Shown here: piece after piece, positions 11,301 to 22,027 of the stretch
Numbering within the stretch: position 1 is the stretch's first letter
Layout of the letters: every line of letters starts with the position of its first letter
Assembly: GCA_024752435.1 (NCBI GenBank)
Contig: CP103020.1
Location: 868,001 to 932,000, forward strand
From: Allantophomopsis cytisporea
Lineage: Eukaryota > Ascomycota > Leotiomycetes > Phacidiales > Phacidiaceae
DNA: 64,000 bases
Direction of reading: 5' to 3'
The notes under the pieces: generated by a model
Seen by the model: the letters and a program-made list of their open reading frames with translations, nothing else
What the model was told of the DNA's origin: nothing
Database searches by the model: none
Made by a program: the position numbers and the translations under genes

Positions 11301-13312
11301 GAAAGAGACGTTGGGCGCATCGACGGTGTTTACTGCGACTTCTGGGGAGTTGAGGTATTTCTCAATACGTTCTATTGAGACCCATGCGTCGATGAGATCA
11401 GTAGTAAGTTCGGGAATGACCGAGAGGGTCACTTCTAATTGTCTAAACACACCGATAGCGGTAAATGCCACGGAAGGTGTTAGTTCGCCGTAGAGAATTG
11501 CGTACACGGCCAGAGATGTAGCTGCAAGCATAATAGGGCTAGTAATCCAGCAGAAGAGAAGCATGGTATCATATACGAAAACTCTCCGTTGCTCAGCCAA
11601 TTCCTTGCTTCGAACCTTTCCGATTTTTCCTTGCCATTGATCTTCCAATGCGGAAAACTTGATTTGGCGAATACCCTGCAAGGCTTCGGTAACCACGGCC
11701 ATTTTGACATCTCGAATCTTCATCAGGCGATCCTGAGCTGCAGCATATCTCTTGGAAAAGTAGATGTTAAGTGGAGTGACAAGTCCCATCACTACAAGAC
11801 CAGCTAACAGAGATTTCCATCCAAGAAGAGTTAACAGAAAGGCAAAGGAGACAATCAACTTGAAAAGACTACCAGGGAATTGGTTGTTGAAAGAGCAGAA
11901 GTCCGAAACTCTCTTACAGTCCACACCGATCAAGTTGACGGTGCCCTGTTTAGATTTTTGACCATCGTCCTCCTCCTCCTCCTCTTCCTTTTTCTTCTTA
12001 GCCGCAGTAGACTCGCCGGCCGGGCCAGATTCGGCATTTATTTGAGGCGCATCTCCGTCCTTGACTTCTGCCTTTTTGGCAGTCTTGCCCTTCACATCCT
12101 TGCGACGCATGGATTTTTGGAAAATGAGCGTAGAGAGTTGGGCTCTGACCGGAATGGCGAGCCCAGACCATGATATCCAGAAGAGCCATGATTCAATCCA
12201 AGATGCGGCAATGGTAATAAGACCTAATGCAACGACCCAGACCCAAGCTTCAGAGCTAGCAACTTGTCCACTCGATCTCTTTTCCAGGATCCTGAGGATT
12301 TGAAGAACCGCCCAGTTAGGGCCGAAGTTTCCGAAGGCTTGGAGGAGAGTGAGTATCCATTGGGTAGTAAGAGCTGGCCAATGGGTGACAATCACTTGAA
12401 TCCAAAGTCGGCTGGATTGCTTTCTGGCAAGCCATGCTGTAGTGACATCTTTAGATCGAGTGTAGTAGTTAGGCCTGGGGAGGTCTTCGAGATCGAGAGT
12501 TTTCTTCTTACGGGCCAATTTGAGAATATTGGCGCACCAGGCTATGACTGTCAGCAGAGCCTTTCCAAGAATTCGGGGTCAATCCTTACAGAAAGAGTAG
12601 CGCCCAAAGGCCGATGCTGAATACATTCCGTCGACGGGCTTTTCATTCACGAAAACATCTGGACGTCTGGGCAAACAAGAAAATGCAATACCCGCACCTA
12701 CCGAGAGACCCAGTTGCGCCACTGTAAGTGAAAAGAAGAGGATGACATCTTGAGGAGCACGTTGCTGTGACAAGATTGCGTCTTGAACGAGCAGGACCAC
12801 AAACAAGAAGGTCGAAGAAGTGATGCCGTAAATTCCAAGATTATAAGCATGGACTGATCGCTTTTCCAAAGTAATGCTCAATAACTGAATGAGGAGGAGA
12901 TACTGATACACATTAGCGAGGAAATTCCAACATTCAAGACATCCAGAGGGAAGAAATTGCTTCTAGTGCCTCCAGCATCAGAACTTACCCATGCGCCAGC
13001 ATTCAACCAGTTATCGATGAAGCCGACATTTGAGCCACGCAACGTAGTCACGACGGCAGATGTTGTAGACACGGCGGTGCCGGCAATTGTAAAGAGAGCA
13101 ATGATGATTTTGGGGATGGTCGTCGAGAATGCAGCAGTCACTTCCTCCGTACTGACACCATCTTTATCACGATAGACACTGTTTGCTGACTTTCCACGCT
13201 TCTTGCCGTGAATGAGATTTGCAGCCAGACTGGAGACTGAAGGGATTGTTGTCAAGGCTACGAGACCGAGACCTGTTGCCCCTATAGCCAATGAGACCGA
13301 AACGTTAGACAT
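8370..13312 (-). CDS. Full-length ABCC-family (MRP-type) ABC transporter
   Basis: Four exons: 13312-12989, 12902-12590, 12541-8627 and 8569-8370 (1583 aa). The layout is an N-terminal membrane domain (exons 1-2), TMD1, NBD1, TMD2, NBD2. NBD1 has Walker A GKTGTGKS (about residue 667), signature LSGGQ (about 778) and Walker B ending LDD. The Asp in place of the usual catalytic Glu is the expected degenerate site of ABCC proteins. NBD2 has GRTGAGKSS (about 1342), LSQGQ, LDEATSAVD and the H-loop AHRLST, so one ATP site should be catalytic. An Asp/Glu/Lys-rich insert lies in TMD1 between EEEEEDD and KQGTV. The protein probably exports glutathione conjugates or other xenobiotics across the plasma or vacuolar membrane; the substrate is unknown. 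The short last exon carries the end of NBD2. Confidence 0.93.
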
Positions 13313-14521
13313 AGTAGCGGGCTTCGGATATTTCAATCATTTGGATGCAGCTCTGGTTTCTTTTACTTCTCAGCTCGAAAAGACAATAGTGCGCGGGTTG
13401 GGTGGCGAGGAGAATGGCAGGACAAGCCAGAATTGATGCTGCAAGAAGAAGAGTATTTCAGAGGACTTAAAGTATCAAAAAGGGCGTTAGGCTCTTTTTC
13501 TTTCTGTGCCACCCTCTATTGCATAGTCTATTGTGAAGGGCGCCACACAAGGGTTTGACTCAGAGGTCGGTGTTTGGTTGCTGGAAAGGGCTTCGTTTGG
13601 TACGAGGACTGGGATGTCTAGACGGGAGGCGCTTTTTGGTAGGCCCGCGATAAGAAGGGAAGTTGTATGTTGGAAAGCTACAAAGCACGTTGAGGGGAGA
13701 TGCGTCTCTATTTAAAGCTCTTATGGTGCAAGAATTGAAAGATGGGGGGGACGCGTCGTTGATTTAAAAGAAGTTCAAGAGTTGGTCGTAAACACAAGCC
13801 CTCTCCGAAGTATGGTCTGTGCAAAGAGTGGAGGATGTGGATGTGGATATGGATGTGGATGAATGTATGTATGAAGGACGAATGTGATTGTTTCCGGTCA
13901 ATAATGAAGATGAAGATGAAGATGGTGAGTTATGATGATGGATGATATGCTTGTATGATCGAACAGTGGTTCTGTACTCTTATTTATTTAAGAAACTCTC
14001 TCGGACTTTTGAGGATGATGAGAGAAAACGAATGTATGAAATAAAGACAGAATAAGCATGAGGCTCAATAAGTTTCCCTTTCTCTTTCTATTTTTTTTTT
14101 TCTTCTATTTTCTTTTTCTTTTTCTTTCACCTTTACAGGTGCCGTAGATGTAGAAAGCTAGCCAGCTAGTCGATAGATGCCTAGTGATAGTAGGTAGAAT
14201 TACACCTTGATTATGTGATTATCAAGCTCATTGTCGTTTAAATCCCTTAGCATGGCGCTACCCGCTTCCACATGTATGTATGTATGTATGTATGTACATA
14301 TGTATGGACGGTACATACATATTTCCGGACGCGTTACAATATAGTACAGTAGTATAGTACCAATCGTGCTTGTTCCATTTGGACGTACGTGAGTGAGTGA
14401 GCCTTTCGCTTGATCTTACGCCGCCGCAAACGAAAAAAAAATAAGGAATTAACAGGCTCTCAGGCAAAAGCACAGCAAGGTTGAATAATTGAGCTCGGTC
14501 TACTGGCCACCTCCGTAACGA

Positions 14522-14586
14522 TGACTCCACGAGCAGAGAGCGTATGACTCCAAAAATGACTCCAAAAATGACTCCCAAAATGACTG
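14522..14586 (+). promoter_or_regulatory. Array of TGACTC elements upstream of the ABC transporter
   Basis: TGACTC occurs at 14522, 14545, 14557 and 14569, with TGACTG at 14581. The last four are exactly 12 nt apart in a short tandem repeat. TGACTC is the core recognised by Gcn4/CpcA-type bZIP factors. The array is 1.2 kb upstream of the ABC start codon, so its role is uncertain. Confidence 0.35.
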
Positions 14587-15562
14587 GAGCTACGGTCAAC
14601 CAACCCTTGTACGTGTTGGTAGTCCGCGATGGTCCCACGATGCTATTACAAAAAGCCTCCACCTTGTTTTTGACCTTTGACCTTCAAGGCTAAAGAGTGA
14701 TGGGTAATCTGACGCCAAGAAGAAAAAGGCAGGTCGACCATATTCAATATCTCATGTATAATGTAGGTAGGTGGTCATTAGGCATTAGGCAGACATGAAT
14801 CCATCTATCAGTTACCGCAGAGTTTGTACGGCGCGGTGCCGTGCGGGAAGGCAACGTAAGGTAAGGTAAGGAATGGAAGGAAGGGAAGGGTAAGGCGGTA
14901 CCTTACCTAATCCTATCTACATATATTACATACCTAGGTACAGGTACCTACCTACTTATTATCATACCTTGACGTTGAGATATCGCCAAGTAAATGAATC
15001 GTGCGCGTGCGCAAGCTTTTGCCGCGACGACGTTTAATCAAGCAAGCAAGTCCGTTGATGTGTGATGTAAGTAGACGAGACATTCTCAATCGATACGATA
15101 CGCTACGATACGATACGGAGGGATGATACATGTAATGTACATCCATCCATCCATACCTGCAAAGTTCGTCGCTCCCCCATGAAGCGCTAAGTCGGCAGTG
15201 CCGTCTTATGCTCACCGCCTGTAAACTGGGCAACGGCACAAAGGAGTGAGTGTAGACTGGGGGGTTTTGCTGGGCATGACTTGCAGTCGGGGCAACACAA
15301 AGTCGGGATCGAAGGGGTAGTAGAAGAAGGGGGACAAGGACATGGTGGTAGATCACTTGAGGTCAGCAACAAATTAAATGTCAGCACAAAGAGTCAGTAA
15401 CGATGACAATGGTGAATTTTTGCCATGGTATACATGTGTGCATGAGTGGTATTCTATGCAGTCATACTCGCACACCCACGCACTATTGTGACTCACGCTG
15501 CAGATTACCTAGGAAAATCTGATGGCGAAGCATGAAAGACGAGAAGGGGGCGGGGGGGAAGG

Positions 15563-15570
15563 TAGAGAGA

Positions 15571-15618
<48 letters not shown>

Positions 15619-15642
15619 ATGAGGGAGTGAGAGAGAGAGAAG
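15563..15642. repeat. GA microsatellite
   Basis: An almost pure GA dinucleotide tract of about 80 nt with a few interruptions. The hydrophobic Leu/Ser frame it opens on the minus strand is an artefact of the repeat. Confidence 0.9.
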
Positions 15643-17177
15643 ATGAGGCAGGAGAGGCAAGGTATGAATGAAGTGTGCCCTACTCCACTGGTATGAAGAA
15701 CGAGGTGTTCGACAGAGATGATTCCGACTGCCGGCATTCTATCAATTCTGATGTTTTGATGGCTCAAGAGGAAGGCAAAAGAAAGATAGAAAGAAAGTAA
15801 GCGAGAGAGGAAATCTCACTCATACCTGAAGGATCTCCTATGGTTCTTCTCACTGCATCTGATTCCCATCTGACTCTCGGTCGATCGATCATATAGAGTC
15901 AAAAAATGAGAACCATATTTCAAACTGATTATATACTATAGATCACGTGGAAACAACTGAGAAACCATGTCGAGTAAGGCATCAAATCATCACCAATACC
16001 AATACCAATACCAATACCATCTCCATCTCCAACATCGAGATGTCTACCGCGGACATGATCTTAGTGAGCTGATTGATAACCGTCATCACAATCTCATCGC
16101 TCGCTGTGCTTACCTCGTTTGTTACCTGCCTCAGGCGATGAAGAAAAGTTGATGCATTTACAAGCTGCTGGTGCTACGTTACCTTACCTACATTACCTTT
16201 TACATTACTTGAGGTGCATACTCCTGTCTGTACTGCGTACCTTCTTGTGCTTGCTGAGAGATCTACAGTATCTCATAATCCTCGGAGCAGCATCAGATAG
16301 ATCTTGAGTGAGATATGGAAGGGTTACAATATGTCCGGCCATGATCGCAAAAAACCCGTCTCAGTCATCCCCTGCGACATCAGAGCATGTCTGGAACATA
16401 AAGCAAGCATATGAATATGATTATTGGTAGATATTCTCCTACTGAAGCAAAACACCTTTGACATGGCGCACGTTTCGAAGCAAGAACCAGGTTAAGCTGA
16501 TTGGCCGACACCGTTTCGACAAATGAGCGTTGTTGGAACAAGATGCGGTACCTGCCTCTGACCTCTCATCTGTTGAAGAGAAATCCCATACCATGACCAT
16601 TCATTCGTATGATGAGCCAGCCTTACGCAAGTAGAATACCATACCTACATCACCCTTTATGCCTTCTTGAGTGCAGAAAAAGAACGGGTCATGCTTATTG
16701 AGATTCTCTTTCTCCGGAATTTCAGGACTTCATCTCTCGGGTTTGATTGATGATTGCTATAGTTGTTAAATAATAAAGAATAGATTTCCTTAATCACAGT
16801 AGATAAAGCAAACTAGAGTCTTGATCCGTGCAGAACAAGCAAGCCTCCAATACGATAGCTGCCCGCATCTGCCACAACCAAAGTCAGGCCTACCTTAAGG
16901 TACCTTACTCTCTCTCTCTCTCCTCAGAGCCGACTTGCTGGCAGCCTCACCACGACATAGCATACCTGCGTACCTTCTTCGTCGTCGTCCGATCTACCAT
17001 TCGTTCTTTACTACCTCCCAAAAGCAACGTCGCATCACCCAATCTTCTGCGCTTCTGCGAAGTCCACGACAACCACTTCCAAATCGAATTGTTTCTCCTT
17101 CTGTTTGGCTCAGCTGCGGGAACGCTGGCGGCCATTGAATTCCCTCCAGGAACACCCGCATCCCACCACCAGCCACG

Positions 17178-19611
17178 ATGAAAAGCGCCTCTCTGATCGT
17201 GAATTGGCACAACGAGAATGCTCCCATCTACTCGGCCCATTTTCAACATGGAGATTCCGGCAGGTTTGCTACCGCTGCAGGCGACACCAATGTTCGCGTA
17301 CGTCAGATCATCCCAGCCATGGAATCCCGCAAGCTGACCCCCAGAAGTTATGGCGCCTCGAAGTAAATGGGGAAGAACGAAACGTGGAGTATTTGTCGAC
17401 GCTGGCGAGACATACTCAAGCTGTCAATGTCGTTCGATTTGCTCCTAAAGGTATGTGGTTGACATTGCTGGACTTTTGTCATGGCACGGGCTGGGGCTGA
17501 TCAGACTAGGTGATATGCTTGCCTCAGCGGGTGATGATGGCAATATCATCCTCTGGATCCCTTCCGAAATACATTCTACAACACCCGCTCTGGGATCAGA
17601 TGGACTCGAAGACAAGGAAACATGGCGAATCAAGCATATGGCCCGATCGAGTGGTGCAGAGATCTACGATCTTGCTTGGTCCCCAGACGGTGTTTACTTC
17701 ATCATTGGCAGTATGGACAATGTTGCGAGGATCTACAACGCTCATACAGGTGAGTCTATAACAGAGATGATGCCACGCTGGGATTCTGACGGGATACAGG
17801 CCAGATGATCCGACACATTGCGGAGCACAATCATTTCGTTCAAGGAGTCGCATGGGATCCAATGAATGAATACGTTGCTACACAATCCTCAGACCGTGTG
17901 GTCCACGTATATTCTCTCAAGACCAAGGACGGAAGATACACACTTGATTCTACAAGTCCTGCGGATCAGGCAACTACGAATCGAATCGGGGTTCATGCCA
18001 AGATGGATTTGCCAGCGAGAAGAATCTCCTCTCACAGCCCAGCACCGCCCGATATGTCTGCTCTTCGAGCGCAGGCAGCATTCGATAGCGCGCCTTTGGC
18101 TATTGGATCTCCCGCTCCATCCGCTCCAGGTACACCTCAATCTTTTGCCTTGCCGATGAACCCGCCCAGCGTCATTTCTCACAGTAGAAAGTCGTCTTTT
18201 GGTTCCTCTCCGTCGATGAGAAGATCAGCTTCGCCGGCACCCTCAATGCCTTTACCTGCAGTCAAACCAATGGAAGCTTCGCCGAAGCCATACACCACTC
18301 TCGGGGCTAAGAATTCTTACTTGTATGCCAATGAGACCCTCACGTCTTTCTTTCGTCGATTGACCTTCACCCCGGACGGTAGTCTGCTTCTGACTCCAGC
18401 TGGGCAATTTACTCAAGCACACCAAACAAGCGATGCCAAACCTACTTACGAAGTCCTCAATACTGTATATATATACACTCGGGCTGGTCTGAGCAAAGAT
18501 CCTTTGTGTCACCTCCCTGGGTTGAAGAAGCCTTCAGTGGTGATTCGATGTTCTCCAATCATCTACACCGTCAGAAAATCACCACAGGCGACAAAGCATA
18601 TAACCATTGATACCTCTTCACATGACGAAGCAATCCCATCATTACCAGAGCCTGTCCTCTCCACAGAGTCATCGCCAACAACAGCCGCTGTAATGGATCC
18701 ACCGCCGCTCATTCATCACCCATCCAGTAGCACAGAGGCTCCAACTTCCACACCAAGAAAGCTAGAGGTGGAGACTGCTGCTACAACAGCTGCTGACAAG
18801 GGTCCGCCAATGGCATTCTCATTACCTTATCGCATGGTCTATGCCGTGGGTACACAAGACTCCGTACTACTCTATGACACACAACAGCAAACTCCTTTAT
18901 GTATTGTCAGCAATCTTCACTGTGCTACATTTACAGATCTCAGCTGGTAAGTTACGCAGTGGAACACCGTTTTGCTTGGCTAATGTTTTTTGCAGGGCGC
19001 CTGACGGTCAGACACTTTTGGTCACGTCTTCAGATGGGTTCTGTTCCACACTTACATTCTCACCGGGCGAGCTGGGCCAGATATACACTGGAGATTTCCC
19101 AACATCAAAGCACCCAACGGTATCTGCCTCAGCAGGGAGTACCCCAGCACCCACTCCAACGTCTGGAATTGCACCACCATCTCCGTTCCCATCCGCCCAC
19201 CAAAGAACACCCTCCTATCCCTCTGCCCCTTCTCCGCAACCCATTATCCACGCACCGCAACCAATGCGCGCAGGTTCGACTCCCTACTCAGCCCGTCCTT
19301 GTTCTCCCACCCGCTCGAACTCGACTTCTTCGGTAGCTACACAAGCATCCTATGCAACACCTGCTCCGGGTACAGTGATTTCAAACCCATCACTTGTTAC
19401 TGGCACAGTGCCTGGTATCACTGCGGCGAACTCTTCCAGTTTACCATTGACTACACCACCACAAACCCCGCATAGTGCGGCGAGTAGTGTCGTGGGATCA
19501 AAGCGGAATGCTGAGGGTGCGAGTGAAAGTGAAGGCGATAAGGAGCAGGTCGGTGGCGAGAAAAAGAAGAGAAGGATTGCGCCTACGTTGATTAGCCAGC
19601 CGAAAGAATGA
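17178..19611 (+). CDS. cac2: Chromatin assembly factor 1 subunit B (Cac2/p60), WD40 protein
   Basis: Five exons: 17178-17297, 17345-17450, 17510-17749, 17800-18946 and 18996-19611 (742 aa). CAF-1 deposits newly made H3-H4 at replication forks; this subunit is the WD40 propeller. Visible repeats include the N-terminal IYSAHF...DTNVR...LWRLE, LARHTQAVNVVRFAP...ASAGDDGNIILW, IYDLAWSPDG...NVARIY, FVQGVAWDP...DRVVHVYS, and later FFRRLTFTPDGSLLLTPAGQ and ATFTDLSWAPDGQTLLVTSSDG. The order and the RRLTFTPDG segment are characteristic of Cac2. Pro/Ser-rich loops and a KKKRR-containing tail follow the propeller. The second exon has a CAGAAG acceptor (two AGs 3 nt apart), so two proteins differing by one Lys are possible. 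The protein acts in the nucleus. Confidence 0.9.
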
Positions 19612-20030
19612 TAGACATGAGGTTTTAATGTGGATATTTTTGGAAGGGCAATGGATTTGGGCTGGGGAGTTGTTATAGGTATGTGTTACGGGAAGATTAT
19701 GTTGGTGTTATGGGGCGTTTTAGGTAAAATGGATGCATGGACGAGCCTTGAGACAGGCATTTTTATTTAGGTAAATACCAATTTGATTCAATTGATTGTC
19801 TTTTGAGTGAGTTATGCTATGATTAGGAGGCATTTGGGGTAATGTATAGGTGTTACTCCTAACGCCTTGACTTATCGGGTTATGTTCGACACGACCCTTT
19901 ATTGCGACCTGCGAAAACATTGCAAAGTATTCAACATACACACGCTCGCCCGGCCAAATTTCGAACGCCTCGAAGCTTCCATTCCACCAAACCAAACACC
20001 CTACCGCAAGCTTACACCGGTCCCGAAACC
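19612..20030. other. Convergent 3' intergenic region
   Basis: About 420 nt between the 3' ends of cac2 and the secreted Cys-rich gene. Nothing recognisable beyond probable 3' UTRs. Confidence 0.5.
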
Positions 20031-21092
20031 TCACGCGGTATCATTGCGCGGTTTCGGTGGCCTCGGCGGTACGTATTCTCCTATCGGCACACGCTGAGGC
20101 TCGACCTGCGGAAAGCCGAAGGCGTTCAAGTGGGGGTTTCGACTGGATTTTCCTTCGGCTTTGCTATTGATGTCTTTGTCGCCTTCGTCGACTTCGGCCA
20201 TTGATGCTGGGAAGCTGAGGAATGATGGGGGGATGAATTGTTCTGGTTCGGGATTGGAGCGGGGGTTGGGGGATTGGGGGGTTGAGAGGGGTGGGGGAAG
20301 GGAAGAGATGGAGGTCGAGTTAGAGTGGGCTTCGTAAGTAGAATTGGAGGCTCTGTCAGCTGTGCCATTAACTACACTCCCATCGCGCTTCCAAGCATTA
20401 TTCAAATTCCCACAACATCCCGGAGCAGGCGCGCCATGCTCCTTGAAGGCTCCCGACACACCGATGACCTGGATGGCAGGATATACAAAGTCGGGCGGCG
20501 GACACAGGCCCCTACAATAATAATGCCCATCGGAACCCGTATGGTCATCGCTCCCAAAGAGCGGCATCTTATCCTTGACGATATCGATCTTCAGCATGCC
20601 GCGCGTGCCGATGCCGTCGGGGAACAGCGCCGTCTGCCCACACGCCTGGCACTTGTGCGCGCTCAGCTCCATGGTCTTCTGCATGATCAGCTCGCCCGAC
20701 ACGTTGCGCGGCGAGTTCTCGATGAACATGCACAGCCAATTCTCGAAGGCCCAGCCTGGATCGCACGCCTCGCATAGGATGTGCTCGCCATTCCGGTACA
20801 TTCGGTTGCCGTCGATGTGTTGGACGGTTTTGAGGATCTTCTCGAACGTCTTGAAGCATCCGTCGTTGCAGTACGTATTCTTCTTGATGCGGCATGTGGT
20901 TCCCATCGACTCTGGCTGCTGAGGCTTTTTGTATTTGGCTTTGTCTACGCTTTTGCCTTTGTGTCTCTTGGCTTCTGGGATGGGTAGGGGGTCCGCTTCT
21001 GCGAGGGCCGCGGGGTGAGCATGTGGTGCTGGTGCTGTAAGGAACAGCTGAGCAAGCAGGAGAAGCAGGAGGGGTAGGAGTGAGAGGTGCAT
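20031..21092 (-). CDS. Putative secreted cysteine-rich protein of unknown function
   Basis: Single exon, 353 aa. A signal peptide is obvious (Leu-rich stretch after MHLS, then a TAPAPHAHPAALA-like cleavage zone), followed by a short basic segment with KRHKGK. The central part (about residues 65-235) carries most of the cysteines in pairs: TCRIKKNTYCNDGC, LCEACDPG, KCQACG, YYCRGLC and PGCCGN, with several aromatic residues and NxS/T sites. The spacing could make a disulfide-rich or metal-binding fold, but I do not recognise a family. The C-terminal third is Pro/Ser/Asn-rich and probably disordered. No GPI signal or membrane helix is seen. It could be a cell-wall protein or a candidate effector; the sequence does not decide. 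Confidence 0.75.
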   Translation of the reverse strand: MHLSLLPLLLLLLAQLFLTAPAPHAHPAALAEADPLPIPEAKRHKGKSVDKAKYKKPQQPESMGTTCRIKKNTYCNDGCFKTFEKILKTVQHIDGNRMYRNGEHILCEACDPGWAFENWLCMFIENSPRNVSGELIMQKTMELSAHKCQACGQTALFPDGIGTRGMLKIDIVKDKMPLFGSDDHTGSDGHYYCRGLCPPPDFVYPAIQVIGVSGAFKEHGAPAPGCCGNLNNAWKRDGSVVNGTADRASNSTYEAHSNSTSISSLPPPLSTPQSPNPRSNPEPEQFIPPSFLSFPASMAEVDEGDKDINSKAEGKSSRNPHLNAFGFPQVEPQRVPIGEYVPPRPPKPRNDTA

Positions 21093-22027
21093 TTTCGCTG
21101 TACCGATAGTGAGAGATGGTAGAGGATTTGAGGGGATGCAGTGGTTTATATACTTTCTCAGCGCTTGATGCTATAGGGCTTTCCCGTTATTTTCTTATCT
21201 TCCCTTACATTTGCTTTTGTTTTAACTCTGAGCTGGGCTTGTGTTGCTGTAAAAAGGATGATGGATTTGTTTCGTGGGTACCGAACTCGGCAGACACAGC
21301 GCCTGTTCGTTTTGAGCGAGACAAAGTCATATATGGGTTACAACATAGAAGTGCACTTTGGACTATACCCAGTCAATTCTATGCTATGATATACAACAGA
21401 TACGAGCCATTTGTAGGTTATAACTTTGTCCTTTTAGGGGTTCTGTCGATGGGATCACATGAATAACCTGCTGTATTGAATTCTGAATGCCACAACTCGA
21501 AGATATCAAGAGTGGTAGAATGACTTAACATGATACATTTGTTGGGACGCGTATAATGATCCGGAGTAATAGGATTCTCTAGAGCTCATCATTCATCGAG
21601 CCTTGTACAGTTGTTAAGAACAGTAGAATTGTTTTAATTTATCCATTTATTTATGGCTGTTCAGTTACCGAAACTGATAGAATCTTTCTAAGCTGTACAT
21701 ATATCAAGAGCTTTATATTCATTTAGATCTGTAGGATTATTAGGATCTGTGCAGTCATAAAGAGCAATAGAATTATTTAAAGTTATGCATTTGTTTAGAG
21801 CATGCACAATTCTCAGTAGCTCTTGATGAAGTTGTAGAATCCCGCATATGCCTTAGGCCTTCAGAAGCCCCGTGAATTGTAACAATTATTTTGACAAACC
21901 TGACAACACTTACACAGAACGATACCACAAATATTATCTCTGCACATGCTACACAGTCCACGTTATCAACGATCAACTTCTCTTCTTACAAAATCATAAA
22001 TCGTATTAGGTATCATCTCTTGCGCCA
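21093..22027. other. AT-rich intergenic region with 54-nt repeats
   Basis: 935 nt between the start of the secreted protein gene and the 3' end of the OPT gene. No gene is recognised. The second half is built from a decayed 54-nt repeat described separately. Confidence 0.6.
21536..21841 (+). repeat. Diverged 54-nt tandem repeat, locus 1
   Basis: Units begin at 21536, 21590, 21644 and 21698, each exactly 54 nt apart. A unit shortened by 18 nt follows, then units from about 21734 and 21788. The common pattern is CATTYATYnAGnnCTGTAC, then GTTAnTAGAAGTnATAGAAT, then about 14 nt ending in TATA. Copies differ at many positions. The same repeat recurs at 34857-35010. Confidence 0.75.

Larger units (their letters stand above)
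13313..17177. other. Long microsatellite-rich intergenic region
   Basis: 3.9 kb between divergent genes (ABC transporter and Cac2) with no convincing gene. It contains TGGATG/TATG runs (about 13835-13880 and 14273-14307), a T/C-rich tract (about 14080-14130), a TGACTC array, GGTAA and CGATA runs (14850-15120), a long GA tract, and a CAATAC repeat (15990-16020). The first part probably holds the long 5' leader and promoter of the ABC gene. Confidence 0.6.

Noticed and set aside
15483..15767. Minus-strand frame rich in Leu/Ser
   Set aside because: It is the translation of the GA microsatellite.
16828..17181. Plus-strand frame just upstream of cac2
   Set aside because: It overlaps the cac2 leader and start, has no motif and no plausible splice link.
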